Positions 8,265 to 15,618 of a stretch of 64,000 bases of DNA are shown piece by piece (the stretch's first letter is position 1; each line of letters begins with the position of its first letter). The notes below the pieces were generated by a model. The model had not been told where the DNA came from and searched no databases. It worked only from the letters and a program-made list of their open reading frames with translations. Source of the stretch: Sporosarcina luteola (GTDB taxonomy: Bacteria > Bacillota > Bacilli > Bacillales_A > Planococcaceae); assembly GCF_023715535.1 (NCBI RefSeq), contig NZ_JAMBOI010000013.1:1-64000 (forward strand), in the 5' to 3' direction. The translations under genes were made by a program, and so were the position numbers.

Positions 8265-8780
8265 ATGCAAAAGAAAATACGAGTTTTGCTGCTTATCAGT
8301 GGGCTTGTTTTGTTCAAAATCTGGGTTTGGGATGAATACATAGTAAACTCGACTGCCGATGCAGCGTTGGATGGGAAAGAGGGAAAAGCAGGTGTCAGTT
8401 ATGGCATCAGCAAAAATAAAGAGTTAGCCATTCGGCCTTATGAAGAAGGGTTCAAAGTATACGCGGTATCGAAGGGGTTTTGGGGCTGGTCAATCACGGA
8501 TGAAATGTTTGTCGGCGATCATGAAATAGTAGAACAGGAGTTGCAATTTAAAGGAAAAGAAAAACTATATGTAAGTTTGATAGTGGATAAAAAGCAATCC
8601 TTTGATAAAATTATCGGCTACTCCGCGAACATAGGAACGATCAATTTCAATAGAACTGTCGGCGAAAATTCAATTCTTTACTATTATTACAGTGATCAGC
8701 CATTGGGCAAAGTCACTTATGAAGGTACTCGCTTAAATGGAAAAACAGAGAAATTATCACGGGATAAGGAACCCGGTTGA
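8265..8780 (+). CDS. membrane-anchored or secreted hypothetical protein
   Basis: The 171-residue product starts at ATG 8265 behind GAGAGGTGACGCC. Residues 5-22 form one hydrophobic helix that could be a signal anchor; the rest is soluble and beta-rich (KAGVSYGISKNKELAIRPYEEG). No cleavage or lipobox motif is clear. I do not recognise the family. It is followed after 47 bases by a DUF4362-type lipoprotein in the same direction, and both may be envelope proteins of one operon. Confidence 0.65.
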   Translation: MQKKIRVLLLISGLVLFKIWVWDEYIVNSTADAALDGKEGKAGVSYGISKNKELAIRPYEEGFKVYAVSKGFWGWSITDEMFVGDHEIVEQELQFKGKEKLYVSLIVDKKQSFDKIIGYSANIGTINFNRTVGENSILYYYYSDQPLGKVTYEGTRLNGKTEKLSRDKEPG

Positions 8781-8827
8781 CGCATATAGTGTAGGCGAAG
8801 CACGAAGTACGTCATTGGAGGGATCAT

Positions 8828-9277
8828 ATGCCGAAAAAACTGTATTTCTTTTTGTTGCTTGGATTATTCCTAATAGCCGGTTGTTCGTATGATAGTGAAA
8901 AAGCCGTCAAAAACGGGGATGTTATCAATATGAACGGGCCTATTTTCAATTTTGATCGATTCCAAGATTTCTTAGAAAGTGTCGAAGAGGATGAAGCAGC
9001 ATCCGTCCGGATCACAAATTACACGCTCGAAGGAAGCCCGACATTGTACAATTTATCTTTCGATGGAGCTGAATTCAATTTGGAAATCGATCGGTCGAAA
9101 AATAAAGAGCGAGGGGACAACCCTCGTAAAATGAGCATGTCCTGTACGGAGCTGATTTCAGAGGAAGGGCAACAATTATTCAGCTATACGTTGGAAGGGT
9201 GCCAGCAAGGAGCCCTTGTCGATTGTTTCCTTCTATTAAATATCTTGAAAGAGCAAATAGAAGACCACGAGCATTAA
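8828..9277 (+). CDS. DUF4362-type lipoprotein
   Basis: The protein (149 residues) has a lipoprotein signal ending IAGC (Cys19). The mature part shows the DUF4362 pattern: NGDVINMNGP, then FDRFQDFLESV, VRITNYTLEGSPT and YNLSFDG, with two late Cys residues (MSCTEL and EGCQQG) that could form a disulfide. Function of the family is unknown; members are surface lipoproteins of Bacillales. The ATG follows GGAGGGATCAT. It ends 63 bases before the next membrane protein. Confidence 0.82.
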   Translation: MPKKLYFFLLLGLFLIAGCSYDSEKAVKNGDVINMNGPIFNFDRFQDFLESVEEDEAASVRITNYTLEGSPTLYNLSFDGAEFNLEIDRSKNKERGDNPRKMSMSCTELISEEGQQLFSYTLEGCQQGALVDCFLLLNILKEQIEDHEH

Positions 9278-9340
9278 TGGAACCTTACGTGTCGAACGAA
9301 GGTCAATACAAAGGAGGGAAGCTACAAAGGGGGAGTAGTG

Positions 9341-9640
9341 ATGGTCGGTTTACTGAATGTCGGCAGTCTGGTGCTTGGTATCATTGCTTGGATACTGCCG
9401 GTTGTGAGTCTCATGCGAACTACTAAACATTGGGCGGCTATATCTATTATGAGTTTGAGTGCGTGTGCAATTTCACTCATTCTCCAGATCTATTACAACT
9501 ATCATCTCGTACAAATTGAAGATTGGACTGCGCTTATGGATACGATGTGGGGAGTGGTGGTCGCGGCGACAGTTCTACTAATTGGTACGCTTTTGTTAAA
9601 TACAATATCGCTGATTGTCTATCGGAGGAATATATATTGA
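9341..9640 (+). CDS. three-helix membrane protein, unknown
   Basis: This 99-residue protein begins MVGLLNVGSLVLG at ATG 9341; a GTG one codon earlier is also possible, both behind AAAGGGGGAG. Hydrophobic segments at about 6-24, 32-52 and 70-92 predict three membrane helices. I see no catalytic motif and cannot assign a family. It closes the run of envelope genes that starts at 8265 and is followed by a terminator. Confidence 0.6.
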   Translation: MVGLLNVGSLVLGIIAWILPVVSLMRTTKHWAAISIMSLSACAISLILQIYYNYHLVQIEDWTALMDTMWGVVVAATVLLIGTLLLNTISLIVYRRNIY

Positions 9641-9667
9641 AGCAGGATCGCGTTTCCCAATAATGGC

Positions 9668-9706
9668 TTAGGCACCCGAACAAATCGAGATTGTAAGGGT
9701 GCCTAA
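9668..9706. terminator. bidirectional terminator
   Basis: TTAGGCACCC (9668-9677) and GGGTGCCTAA (9697-9706) form a ten-pair stem between convergent genes ending at 9640 and 9711. Confidence 0.8.
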
Positions 9707-9710
9707 TCTA

Positions 9711-10250
9711 TTATTTCTGCTCACCGTACAATAAGTTCTTTAACTCATCATACGTGATCTTCGCGACTTTCCCATCGCGGACAATCGCTATGCCTGACAT
9801 CTCGATTTCCTTTTTATCTTCATCTTTCAATTCATAATCCAACGTAACTGTGAAGTTATAATTCGTCGGTGTCACTTCATTTTGCTCCACCTCGATATTT
9901 TTCACTTCAAGTTGATAGCCATGTTGGTCGGCTCTCCGGTGGAACATGAAGGCTTGATTCGTCATAATGAATTGTTCTAGACCACTTTCTGTGAAATAAG
10001 GTCCGTACGTTTCCTTTTGGTAATTATAATATTCCTCTAAAAATCCTTCGCCTGCCTCTTCGGCTTCTTTTGATTTGTATAGTTCTTCTAGTAATCGGAT
10101 TGCTTCTTCATCGGGTGCATTCAAATCAATTTCCAAAACGGTCTTAATGACTTCGATGTTTTCATCCTGCGGTTCAGGCTTTGAGCACCCAGCAACAAGC
10201 AGACTGCCGAGAATGAAAACGATCGCTATGCCTGGTTTCCATCGATGCAT
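9711..10250 (-). CDS. lipoprotein, unknown function
   Basis: The frame is open to 10463, but the ATG at 10250 is chosen because GAGTGAGAGG lies just upstream and the product then starts with a lipoprotein signal (MHRWKPGIAI.. with VAGC, Cys at residue 18). The 179-residue protein has an acidic helical N-terminal half and a beta-rich C-terminal half (VTLDYELKDEDKKEIEMSG, AIVRDGKVAKITYDEL) resembling NTF2-like or DUF-type lipoprotein folds. Not recognised more precisely. It is divergent from the GNAT gene at 10362. Confidence 0.7.
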   Translation of the reverse strand: MHRWKPGIAIVFILGSLLVAGCSKPEPQDENIEVIKTVLEIDLNAPDEEAIRLLEELYKSKEAEEAGEGFLEEYYNYQKETYGPYFTESGLEQFIMTNQAFMFHRRADQHGYQLEVKNIEVEQNEVTPTNYNFTVTLDYELKDEDKKEIEMSGIAIVRDGKVAKITYDELKNLLYGEQK

Positions 10251-10361
10251 CCTCTCACTCCTTTCAACAACGTTCACACTTTTTATACGCATTACGTAGA
10301 CGAATGGTTTCAATTGTGACAGAATATTAAGATGAAGAAAATAAAGATTGGGGGGCTTTAC

Positions 10362-10865
10362 ATGCGGCTTGAGAGACCGTCCTTGAAGTGGAAAACGGAA
10401 CATATAGCATATATGAATGAGTGGGATGATGACCGGATGACGCCTAGCAGTTTTCATTTGCAAGCGGACATTCCTTATGAAGTGTATTTGGAAGAAATGG
10501 CGGCAAAGGAAGCAGGGCTAGACAACCGGATGCTGAATACGAATTATTTTCTCATCGATGACAACGAACGAATCGTAGGAATGGTTAATATCCGGCATGG
10601 CTTGAATGACTCTTTACGCCAAATCGGCGGACACATCGGCTACGGAATCCGCCCTGCGGAACGGCGGAAGGGGTATGCGACCTATTTGCTTTCTGAAGCA
10701 TTGAAGAAAACGGATCAGCTGGGCATCCGTTCTGTGCTGGTCACATGCAATGAAGACAATGTCGGTTCAGCCGCTGTCATTATCAAAAATGGCGGTGTAG
10801 AGGACGAGAGCTTCACGGAACCGCATGGCAATGTGGTTCGGAGGTTTTGGATTGCACGAGGATAG
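10362..10865 (+). CDS. GNAT family N-acetyltransferase
   Basis: The 167-residue product resembles the COG3981 predicted acetyltransferases. The acetyl-CoA-binding signature GYGIRPAERRKGYATYLL (motif A, R-x-x-G-x-A) lies near residues 95-112, and SAAVIIKNGG near the C-terminus is motif B. ATG 10362 follows TTGGGGGG; the upstream ATG at 10332 has no site. The substrate is unknown. The stop is 14 bases before the next start, so it is probably co-transcribed with the AlkD-like gene. Confidence 0.85.
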   Translation: MRLERPSLKWKTEHIAYMNEWDDDRMTPSSFHLQADIPYEVYLEEMAAKEAGLDNRMLNTNYFLIDDNERIVGMVNIRHGLNDSLRQIGGHIGYGIRPAERRKGYATYLLSEALKKTDQLGIRSVLVTCNEDNVGSAAVIIKNGGVEDESFTEPHGNVVRRFWIARG

Positions 10866-10879
10866 GAGGAAGAGGAAGT

Positions 10880-11578
10880 ATGGAGTTGACGTCAGTGAAA
10901 AAACAATGGAATCACAAGGGGATCATTGAGAAGTTCGAAATGTGCCGGAACGTTGAGCAGGCGGAGCCGATGAAAGCATATATGAAACACCATTTTCCTT
11001 TCCTAGGGATTAAAAGTCCGCTGCGAAAAGAGCTGCTGCGTGAGCAATTCCGGGAATATGCGTTGCCTGAAGTTGACGAGCTCTTTGACGAGGCTTGGAA
11101 GCTATATGAATTGCCCGAGCGGGAATATCAGTATGCTGCGATTGCTTTGCTCGATAAAATGAAGAAGCACTTTACGACTGACGATTTTCCGAAGCTATTG
11201 AAATTCATCGAAACGAACTCGTGGTGGGATAGTGTGGACTCAATCGCACCGAGTCTTGTCGGGCATGTCGTCAAATTGGATCGAGCGTACGGAAAATCAG
11301 TGATGCTGGACTGGTCGCGGTCGGATAATATGTGGACAAACCGCTCCGCAATTCTGCATCAATTAAAGTTCAAAAAGGACACGGATACCGAGCTGTTAGT
11401 TGAAATCATTCTTCAGCATGTGGAATCAAATGAGTTCTTCATTCAGAAAGCAATTGGTTGGGTATTGAGGGAGTACGCGAAAACCGATCCTGTCGTTGTA
11501 AAGCAATTTGTCGAAGAACATACGCTGAAACCGTTAAGCAGGCGGGAAGCTTTGAAGCATATCGGGGATTTGGCATGA
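10880..11578 (+). CDS. DNA alkylation repair protein, AlkD family
   Basis: The product (232 residues) is helical throughout with the HEAT-like repeats of AlkD glycosylases, which excise bulky N3- and N7-alkylpurines. Typical segments are FLGIKSPLRKELLREQF (near residue 40), YQYAAIALLDKMKKHF, TNSWWDSVDSIAPSLVG with the conserved WWD, and FIQKAIGWVLREYAK with the conserved QKAIGW. ATG 10880 follows GGAGGAAGAGGAAGT. A second family member lies at 43936. Confidence 0.9.
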   Translation: MELTSVKKQWNHKGIIEKFEMCRNVEQAEPMKAYMKHHFPFLGIKSPLRKELLREQFREYALPEVDELFDEAWKLYELPEREYQYAAIALLDKMKKHFTTDDFPKLLKFIETNSWWDSVDSIAPSLVGHVVKLDRAYGKSVMLDWSRSDNMWTNRSAILHQLKFKKDTDTELLVEIILQHVESNEFFIQKAIGWVLREYAKTDPVVVKQFVEEHTLKPLSRREALKHIGDLA

Positions 11579-11670
11579 TAGTAATGAAATTGAGGATAAA
11601 AAAAGAACGAATGCACAAACTGTAACCCGTTCAGTTGAGTGGTACAAAAGCTAAATTAAACACACAAAAG

Positions 11671-11707
11671 GAGTCCGAATTCGCAAATGAATTGGACTTT
11701 TTCCTTT
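11671..11707 (+). terminator. terminator inside the left part of the cassette
   Basis: AGTCCGAATTC and GAATTGGACT form a stem with one bulged base followed by TTTTTCCTTTTG. It would stop transcripts from the AlkD-like gene that enter the cassette. Confidence 0.6.
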
Positions 11708-11872
11708 TGTCTATGTATCAACGTTTGTGAATGAATCACACGTGTTTTAGACACTCTATTGAAAGCCTATTAGCAGTATTACAATTTCTATTGTAGGTCT
11801 GTTAATCTGTGTTGAAACCACTGTTAATTTGTATGTCAAAACACAATGATACATTTCGTTACTCCAATAAAT

Positions 11873-11898
11873 AAAAGGACCAATAAGGTCCTTTTTTT
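11873..11898. terminator. terminator downstream of the cassette gene
   Basis: AAAAGGACC and GGTCCTTTT pair around AATAA, with a T run on the plus strand and a T-rich flank on the minus strand. It lies just past the stop of the minus-strand gene at 11947. Confidence 0.75.
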
Positions 11899-11946
11899 AC
11901 TTTTGCTATTCCATTAACGCACCCAGATTGACGAATTGAAAAATCT

Positions 11947-12462
11947 TTATTTTACCTTTTGTACTGAATCTATTGCCTTTTTTAATTCATCTGGTTTTTG
12001 AGTGCCGATTACCACTTTGTTATGCTTCAACCATAATTCGATCCCTTTTTTCCCATTCAAGTTATAAGCCGTTTCACCCTTGGTGTTAAAACGAATCCCC
12101 AAACCTCCAAAACGTTTAAGAGGACTGTAAGTAAGTGTTTCATAGTTTCTAATTTCTTTAAATAGATACTGCTTATATTGAATATGAAAAGGAAATAAAC
12201 GCACATAAAGTCCATCACTACGAACTTCAATAATCAACTTTAATACTCCAAGCATTAACACTGGAAAAACAACTCCAAAAAGCACCCAAAAAATAATTGT
12301 AACCACATCTGGGGCAGGATTATTACCTATTGGCACACCAAAAATAATTTGCAGAATGAACCAGTACCACATATAGGCAGCCTCCAATAAAATCAGCACC
12401 CATAACCAAATTTGCTGTGGTCGTTGAATTTCTCGATACACAACTTTAGTTTGTTTATCCAC
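11947..12462 (-). CDS. two-helix membrane protein, DUF6141-like (cassette passenger)
   Basis: The 171-residue protein has two hydrophobic helices (about residues 18-40 and 52-78) followed by a soluble beta-rich tail (VRSDGLYVRLFPFHIQYKQYLF, YSPLKRFGGLGIRF, NGKKGIELWLK), the layout I associate with DUF6141-type proteins; the PH-like tail (GGLGIR motif) supports that. The function is unknown. The ATG follows GGGGGTATCTAGGTGG on the minus strand. It is the only gene between the inverted ends at 11621 and 12665, so it appears to be cargo rather than part of a transposition machine. Confidence 0.7.
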   Translation of the reverse strand: MDKQTKVVYREIQRPQQIWLWVLILLEAAYMWYWFILQIIFGVPIGNNPAPDVVTIIFWVLFGVVFPVLMLGVLKLIIEVRSDGLYVRLFPFHIQYKQYLFKEIRNYETLTYSPLKRFGGLGIRFNTKGETAYNLNGKKGIELWLKHNKVVIGTQKPDELKKAIDSVQKVK

Positions 12463-12569
12463 CTAGATACCCCCCTTTACCACAATCATTCCGTTTTTTG
12501 AATACTGAATATATACTTATCCTACTCCTATAATAGAGTATTTACCACAAAAATCCTTTTTAAATATAA

Positions 12570-12592
12570 AAAAGCACCGCTATTTGCGATGC
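12570..12592 (-). terminator. minus-strand terminator inside right part of the cassette
   Basis: AGCATCGC and GCGGTGCT pair on the minus strand followed by TTTTTTATATT. It lies downstream of the antitoxin gene at 12715 and would end that transcript inside the cassette. Confidence 0.6.
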
Positions 12593-12714
12593 TGATTGTT
12601 GTTCTAATTCGATGTTATTTCGCTTGTTATTTCAACTTTTGTACCAGTTAACTGAACGGGTTACACAAACTGCAATCGTCCTTTATTTTCATGAAGGGCA
12701 ACTGAAATTGGATA

Positions 12715-13005
12715 TCAAGTATGTTCCATACTACTCGATTCCATTTCGGATAAATTGTCTTCAACCAAGGCGAGACGGAGGCCAAGTGCTTGAGCAACTT
12801 TATCTAATGTATCCAAACGAGGAATTGCATGCTCTTTTTCGAGTCGTGCTATGGCAGTCTGTTTTAAACCCGCCCGATTGGCAACTTCTTGTTGCGTCAA
12901 GCCTAGCTGGATCCGTCTATGAATGAGTTGGGCGACAATTTCAATCTCATGTATTTCTCTTGGTGTCAAAGCCGTTATTTGTTTTTTATAGTCAGCCCAT
13001 TTCAA
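12715..13005 (-). CDS. higA: HigA-type antitoxin, XRE family regulator
   Basis: This 96-residue protein has a helix-turn-helix of the Cro/C1 (XRE) type at about residues 36-60 (LTQQEVANRAGLKQTAIARL) with a following dimerisation segment. In HigBA modules the antitoxin binds its own operator and neutralises the toxin. It lies downstream of the toxin gene, 142 bases apart, in the order typical of higBA. AAAGGAGGTAATTAATTTG gives a good start at 13005 (ATG). The inverted repeat at 13030-13052 is a likely operator. Confidence 0.88.
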   Translation of the reverse strand: MKWADYKKQITALTPREIHEIEIVAQLIHRRIQLGLTQQEVANRAGLKQTAIARLEKEHAIPRLDTLDKVAQALGLRLALVEDNLSEMESSSMEHT

Positions 13006-13029
13006 ATTAATTACCTCCTTTCAGCGAAC

Positions 13030-13052
13030 TTGTAGCAATTATCTTGCTACAA
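13030..13052. promoter_or_regulatory. inverted repeat, candidate antitoxin operator
   Basis: TTGTAGCAA (13030-13038) and TTGCTACAA (13044-13052) are perfect inverted copies with a 5-base spacer, just upstream of the antitoxin start. XRE antitoxins usually bind such sites. Confidence 0.6.
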
Positions 13053-13104
13053 CATACGATAAATCCTTGAACTTAAGAATTTCATTTTGAGGTCTTCGTT
13101 TTGA

Positions 13105-13126
13105 AGGAGGGGAGTGAACCCCTCCT
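13105..13126. other. stable hairpin between toxin and antitoxin genes
   Basis: AGGAGGGG and CCCCTCCT form an eight-pair GC-rich stem with a 6-base loop, directly after the toxin stop. There is no clean U-tract on the minus strand, so it may protect or attenuate the message rather than end it. Confidence 0.6.
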
Positions 13127-13147
13127 ATTTATACATCGTGGAAAATG

Positions 13148-13534
13148 TTATTCTCTCGTACTGCGATTTTGACTATTTTCGATCCAATCGAGCATTTCTC
13201 TTTCTGCCTTTCGGATTTCACGCTGAGGTGTTTTCTTCGTAGTTTTTCGAAAAGGATGTAATAAGACAATTTGATTGCCATCCCAAAAAAAGAAAAAGAT
13301 ACGATGGTCACTTGGTCTAAGTTCCAGTTCCCAAATGCCGTTGCCAATAAACTTGGTGTAAGGCAAACCGGATCGACTGCCGGTCCTTTCTAAGATTTCA
13401 ATATAAAAAACAATCTTGGAAAGAAGTTGTTTCGCTGATTTATCATGAGAAGCATGGATTTGCAACTCATCCAAAAAATCCTTAACAGGAGAACGACCAC
13501 GATTGTCTTCAAAGAAGACGACCTCATATTTCAT
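13148..13534 (-). CDS. higB: HigB/RelE-type toxin (phage-derived Gp49-like)
   Basis: The 128-residue product matches the Gp49/DUF891 branch of RelE toxins, ribosome-dependent mRNA interferases. Visible features are SPVKDFLDEL near the N-terminus, SKIVFYIEILERTGSRSGLPYTKFIG, the beta strand GIWELELRPSDHRIFFFFW and the terminal HPFRKTTKKTPQREIRKAEREM with the conserved FRKKT-type motif. GGAGGACAGAAT precedes the ATG. It is transcribed first, with the XRE antitoxin downstream, as in higBA. Confidence 0.88.
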   Translation of the reverse strand: MKYEVVFFEDNRGRSPVKDFLDELQIHASHDKSAKQLLSKIVFYIEILERTGSRSGLPYTKFIGNGIWELELRPSDHRIFFFFWDGNQIVLLHPFRKTTKKTPQREIRKAEREMLDWIENSQNRSTRE

Positions 13535-13610
13535 ATTCTGTCCTCCACAAGACGTTTTATAACATATTCGTATTAATTATAACGAAAGTGTTATTAAAAT
13601 ACAAGTTCTG

Positions 13611-14219
13611 TCAAAACACTTTCCGACTATAAATCCGTACCGAGAGCATCCAAGAAAAAATGTAGAGAAGAATGACTGACAATACGGCACCTCCATACAA
13701 CAGTGAATGATCTAAAGAGAGGAGCGTTCGAACAGCCTCTCTAATTCTATCATTCAAATCTGGGATGAACTTACTCACAACTATCATATACAGGACAAAT
13801 AAAACAATAGAAGCAATCATCAAATACTGGCTTTTGAACAAATATGAAAATGGAAAAGCAAGGGAGATAAACACAGCAACAACGCCTGCGATAAACAATA
13901 ATTGTTCCCAAGGGACTAACTCTTTAGTAACAACCAGATTCCCAATTAAAATGGTTAGCATAACCAGAAATGAGAACACGCAAGCACCTGCGTATTTGGA
14001 GCTGACAATTTCTTTCCGCGTGTACGGCAAAGAATTCATTAAGTAATGGACGGACGGTTTTTCATCCGTAGCAAAGCTTTGCATAACGATGGCGATAGAA
14101 AATAAAATCCCTACGTAGATCCTAGACCCGTCTAAAAATGAATCGAGAAATAAGAGAGGCAACAGAATCAGTAATGTGTTTTTTTGTAACACAATATCTT
14201 TACGAATAAGATTCAACAT
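13611..14219 (-). CDS. ABC-2 type transporter permease
   Basis: The 202-residue protein has six hydrophobic helices, the usual fold of ABC-2 export permeases. It starts MLNLIRKDIVLQKN; ATG 14219 and the ATG three codons upstream (14228) both overlap the end of the ATPase gene, so translation is coupled. Its partner is the ATPase at 14200-15084 and both are probably controlled by the GntR regulator at 15081. The substrate is not evident; similar Bacillus operons respond to cell-envelope stress. Confidence 0.82.
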   Translation of the reverse strand: MLNLIRKDIVLQKNTLLILLPLLFLDSFLDGSRIYVGILFSIAIVMQSFATDEKPSVHYLMNSLPYTRKEIVSSKYAGACVFSFLVMLTILIGNLVVTKELVPWEQLLFIAGVVAVFISLAFPFSYLFKSQYLMIASIVLFVLYMIVVSKFIPDLNDRIREAVRTLLSLDHSLLYGGAVLSVILLYIFSWMLSVRIYSRKVF

Positions 14220-15084
14220 AGTTATCATTTCCCTTCTTTGTATACAGCATAATGTCTTCAAGTGTAGGCTTCTCCAAAATGACTGTATTGCCAAAGATGT
14301 TTTGTGTCCGTTGTCTATTCATCGTCAATGCCTCAAATCCATAATTGGATCTTCGGATACCTATGAATTCTCGTTCTGTATCGCGATCCAATAGATTCGT
14401 CTCGCCTTTCACAATCGCATAATCTTCCTCGATTTTATAATGTTCTTTTGTGAAAATATGTTGGCCGTTATGGATGAAGGTTATATAATCAGCGATCCGG
14501 TCCAAGTCTGTCGTAATATGCGTTGAAAAGAAAATTGTTTTTTCACCATCCTGCATAATGTCATGGAGGATGTCCAACAGTTCTCTTCGAAATATAGGGT
14601 CTAATCCAGATGTCGGTTCGTCCATGATTATTAATTCAGCATGGTGGGATAACGCAAAGGTCAAGGAAGCCTTCATCAGCATGCCTTTTGAAAATGTCTT
14701 TATTTGTTTCTTCAGCGGAAGTTCAAATAAATTAACATAGTGTTGAAATATAGTATCATCCCAGTTTTTATAGGCTGGTTTTATTATTCTCTTCATTTCA
14801 GACAAAGTGATGTTCTCATAAAGAATATTGTTATCGAACACAAAGCCGATTCGCTGTTTTATTTCTTTTTCGTGCTCTCTATAATTCATACCAAAAAGTG
14901 AAACCTCTCCACTATCCGGTCGCAATAAATTCATGATCAACTTGATCGTCGTGGATTTTCCTACTCCATTCCCACCGATGAATCCTGTAACAAAGCCTTT
15001 CTTGACCGAGATAGAGAGATCTTTCAACTCAAACCCTTTGAAGGATTTCGTTACATTGTTCAATTCAATCACGTTTTCCATCAT
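14200..15084 (-). CDS. ABC transporter ATP-binding protein
   Basis: The 294-residue protein shows Walker A (GGNGVGKST, residues 36-44), an ABC signature (FSKGMLMKASL) and Walker B (LIIMDEPTSGLDP), followed by a D-loop and H-loop (FFSTHI). A C-terminal domain of about 80 residues (YAIVKGETNLLD..) is like that of YtrB/YhcH-type exporters. AAGGAGGACAC precedes ATG 15084, which overlaps the stop of the regulator gene. It pairs with the permease downstream. Confidence 0.9.
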   Translation of the reverse strand: MMENVIELNNVTKSFKGFELKDLSISVKKGFVTGFIGGNGVGKSTTIKLIMNLLRPDSGEVSLFGMNYREHEKEIKQRIGFVFDNNILYENITLSEMKRIIKPAYKNWDDTIFQHYVNLFELPLKKQIKTFSKGMLMKASLTFALSHHAELIIMDEPTSGLDPIFRRELLDILHDIMQDGEKTIFFSTHITTDLDRIADYITFIHNGQHIFTKEHYKIEEDYAIVKGETNLLDRDTEREFIGIRRSNYGFEALTMNRQRTQNIFGNTVILEKPTLEDIMLYTKKGNDNYVESYS

Positions 15085-15458
15085 GTGTCCTCCTTATATA
15101 GAAGTGTTAGTAATTCTTGTAATTCAGTCAGCTCAAGACCTATTTCTTTGCTGTTTTGGATTGCAGCCAACAGTTGCTCTTCTATTGCCTTCCTCTTTTG
15201 TTCAAGGATCATTTCATTATTCTGTTCAGACACAAATGACCCTTTTCCCACTACCGAGAAGATAAACCCTTCTCTCTCCAACTCCTCATATGCGCGTTTC
15301 GTCGTAATGACGCTTATATGTAAATCCTTTGCAAGCTGCCGCATGGAAGGGAGGACATCCCCTGCTTTCAATTCTCCCGATAACACCAATCCCTTAATTT
15401 GTTCTGTAATTTGATTATAGATAGGCTCTTTTGAGCTGTTGGAAATTAAAATATGCAT
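15081..15458 (-). CDS. GntR family regulator, YtrA subfamily
   Basis: This 125-residue protein has an N-terminal winged helix (PIYNQITEQIKGLVLSGELKAGD, then LPSMRQLAKDLHISVITTKRAYEELEREGF) and only a short C-terminal segment, which marks the YtrA subfamily. Members repress their own ABC operon and are released by cell-wall-active antibiotics in known cases. It is the first gene of the operon with the ATPase and permease; the palindromic site at 15491-15523 lies upstream. Confidence 0.9.
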   Translation of the reverse strand: MHILISNSSKEPIYNQITEQIKGLVLSGELKAGDVLPSMRQLAKDLHISVITTKRAYEELEREGFIFSVVGKGSFVSEQNNEMILEQKRKAIEEQLLAAIQNSKEIGLELTELQELLTLLYKEDT

Positions 15459-15490
15459 ATCGATCCTCTTTTCACCGTATCACTCAACGT

Positions 15491-15523
15491 TGTGTATATA
15501 CACACTATATACAATATACACAC
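15491..15523. promoter_or_regulatory. palindromic operator upstream of the GntR gene
   Basis: Two TGTGTATA/TATACACA half-sites occur in tgtgtatatacacactatat followed by acaatatacacac. YtrA-type regulators bind GTGTA..TACAC palindromes, so this is the likely self-repression site. Confidence 0.7.
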
Positions 15524-15570
15524 CCGATGCAATCACTTTTTATGTAATTTAAAATTAATTCAAAAGAAAA

Positions 15571-15604
15571 AATCAGCCGGGGCAGAAATGAGCCCCAACT
15601 GATT
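15571..15604 (-). terminator. terminator of the EgtU/Opu operon
   Basis: AATCAG..GGGGC pairs with GCCCC..CTGATT. On the minus strand the stem is followed by TTTTTTCTTTTG. Confidence 0.75.
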
Positions 15605-15618
15605 AAAGTCTCTTTATT

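Larger units (their letters stand above)
11616..12670. mobile_element. transposon-like cassette: 30-bp inverted ends, 5-bp target duplication, one passenger gene
   Basis: The left end (11621-11650, TGTAACCCGTTCAGTT then tggtacaaaag) and right end (12636-12665) match as inverted repeats at 28 of 30 positions. Immediately outside both is CAAAC (11616-11620 and 12666-12670), a 5-bp direct repeat. The ends begin TG and finish CA like IS3-type elements. No transposase frame is present; the only gene is a membrane protein (11947-12462). This architecture matches non-autonomous mobile insertion cassettes known from the Bacillus cereus group. The stretch 11651-11946 holds two terminators and no gene. 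Confidence 0.85.

Noticed and set aside
8021..8341. Minus-strand ORF with repeated MIDN-type heptapeptide
   Set aside because: It is a by-product of the 21-bp DNA array (a multiple of three), has no ribosome site and overlaps the start of the gene at 8265.
12612..12926. Plus-strand ORF opposite the antitoxin gene
   Set aside because: Antisense shadow crossing the right end of the cassette; the minus-strand HTH gene is convincing.
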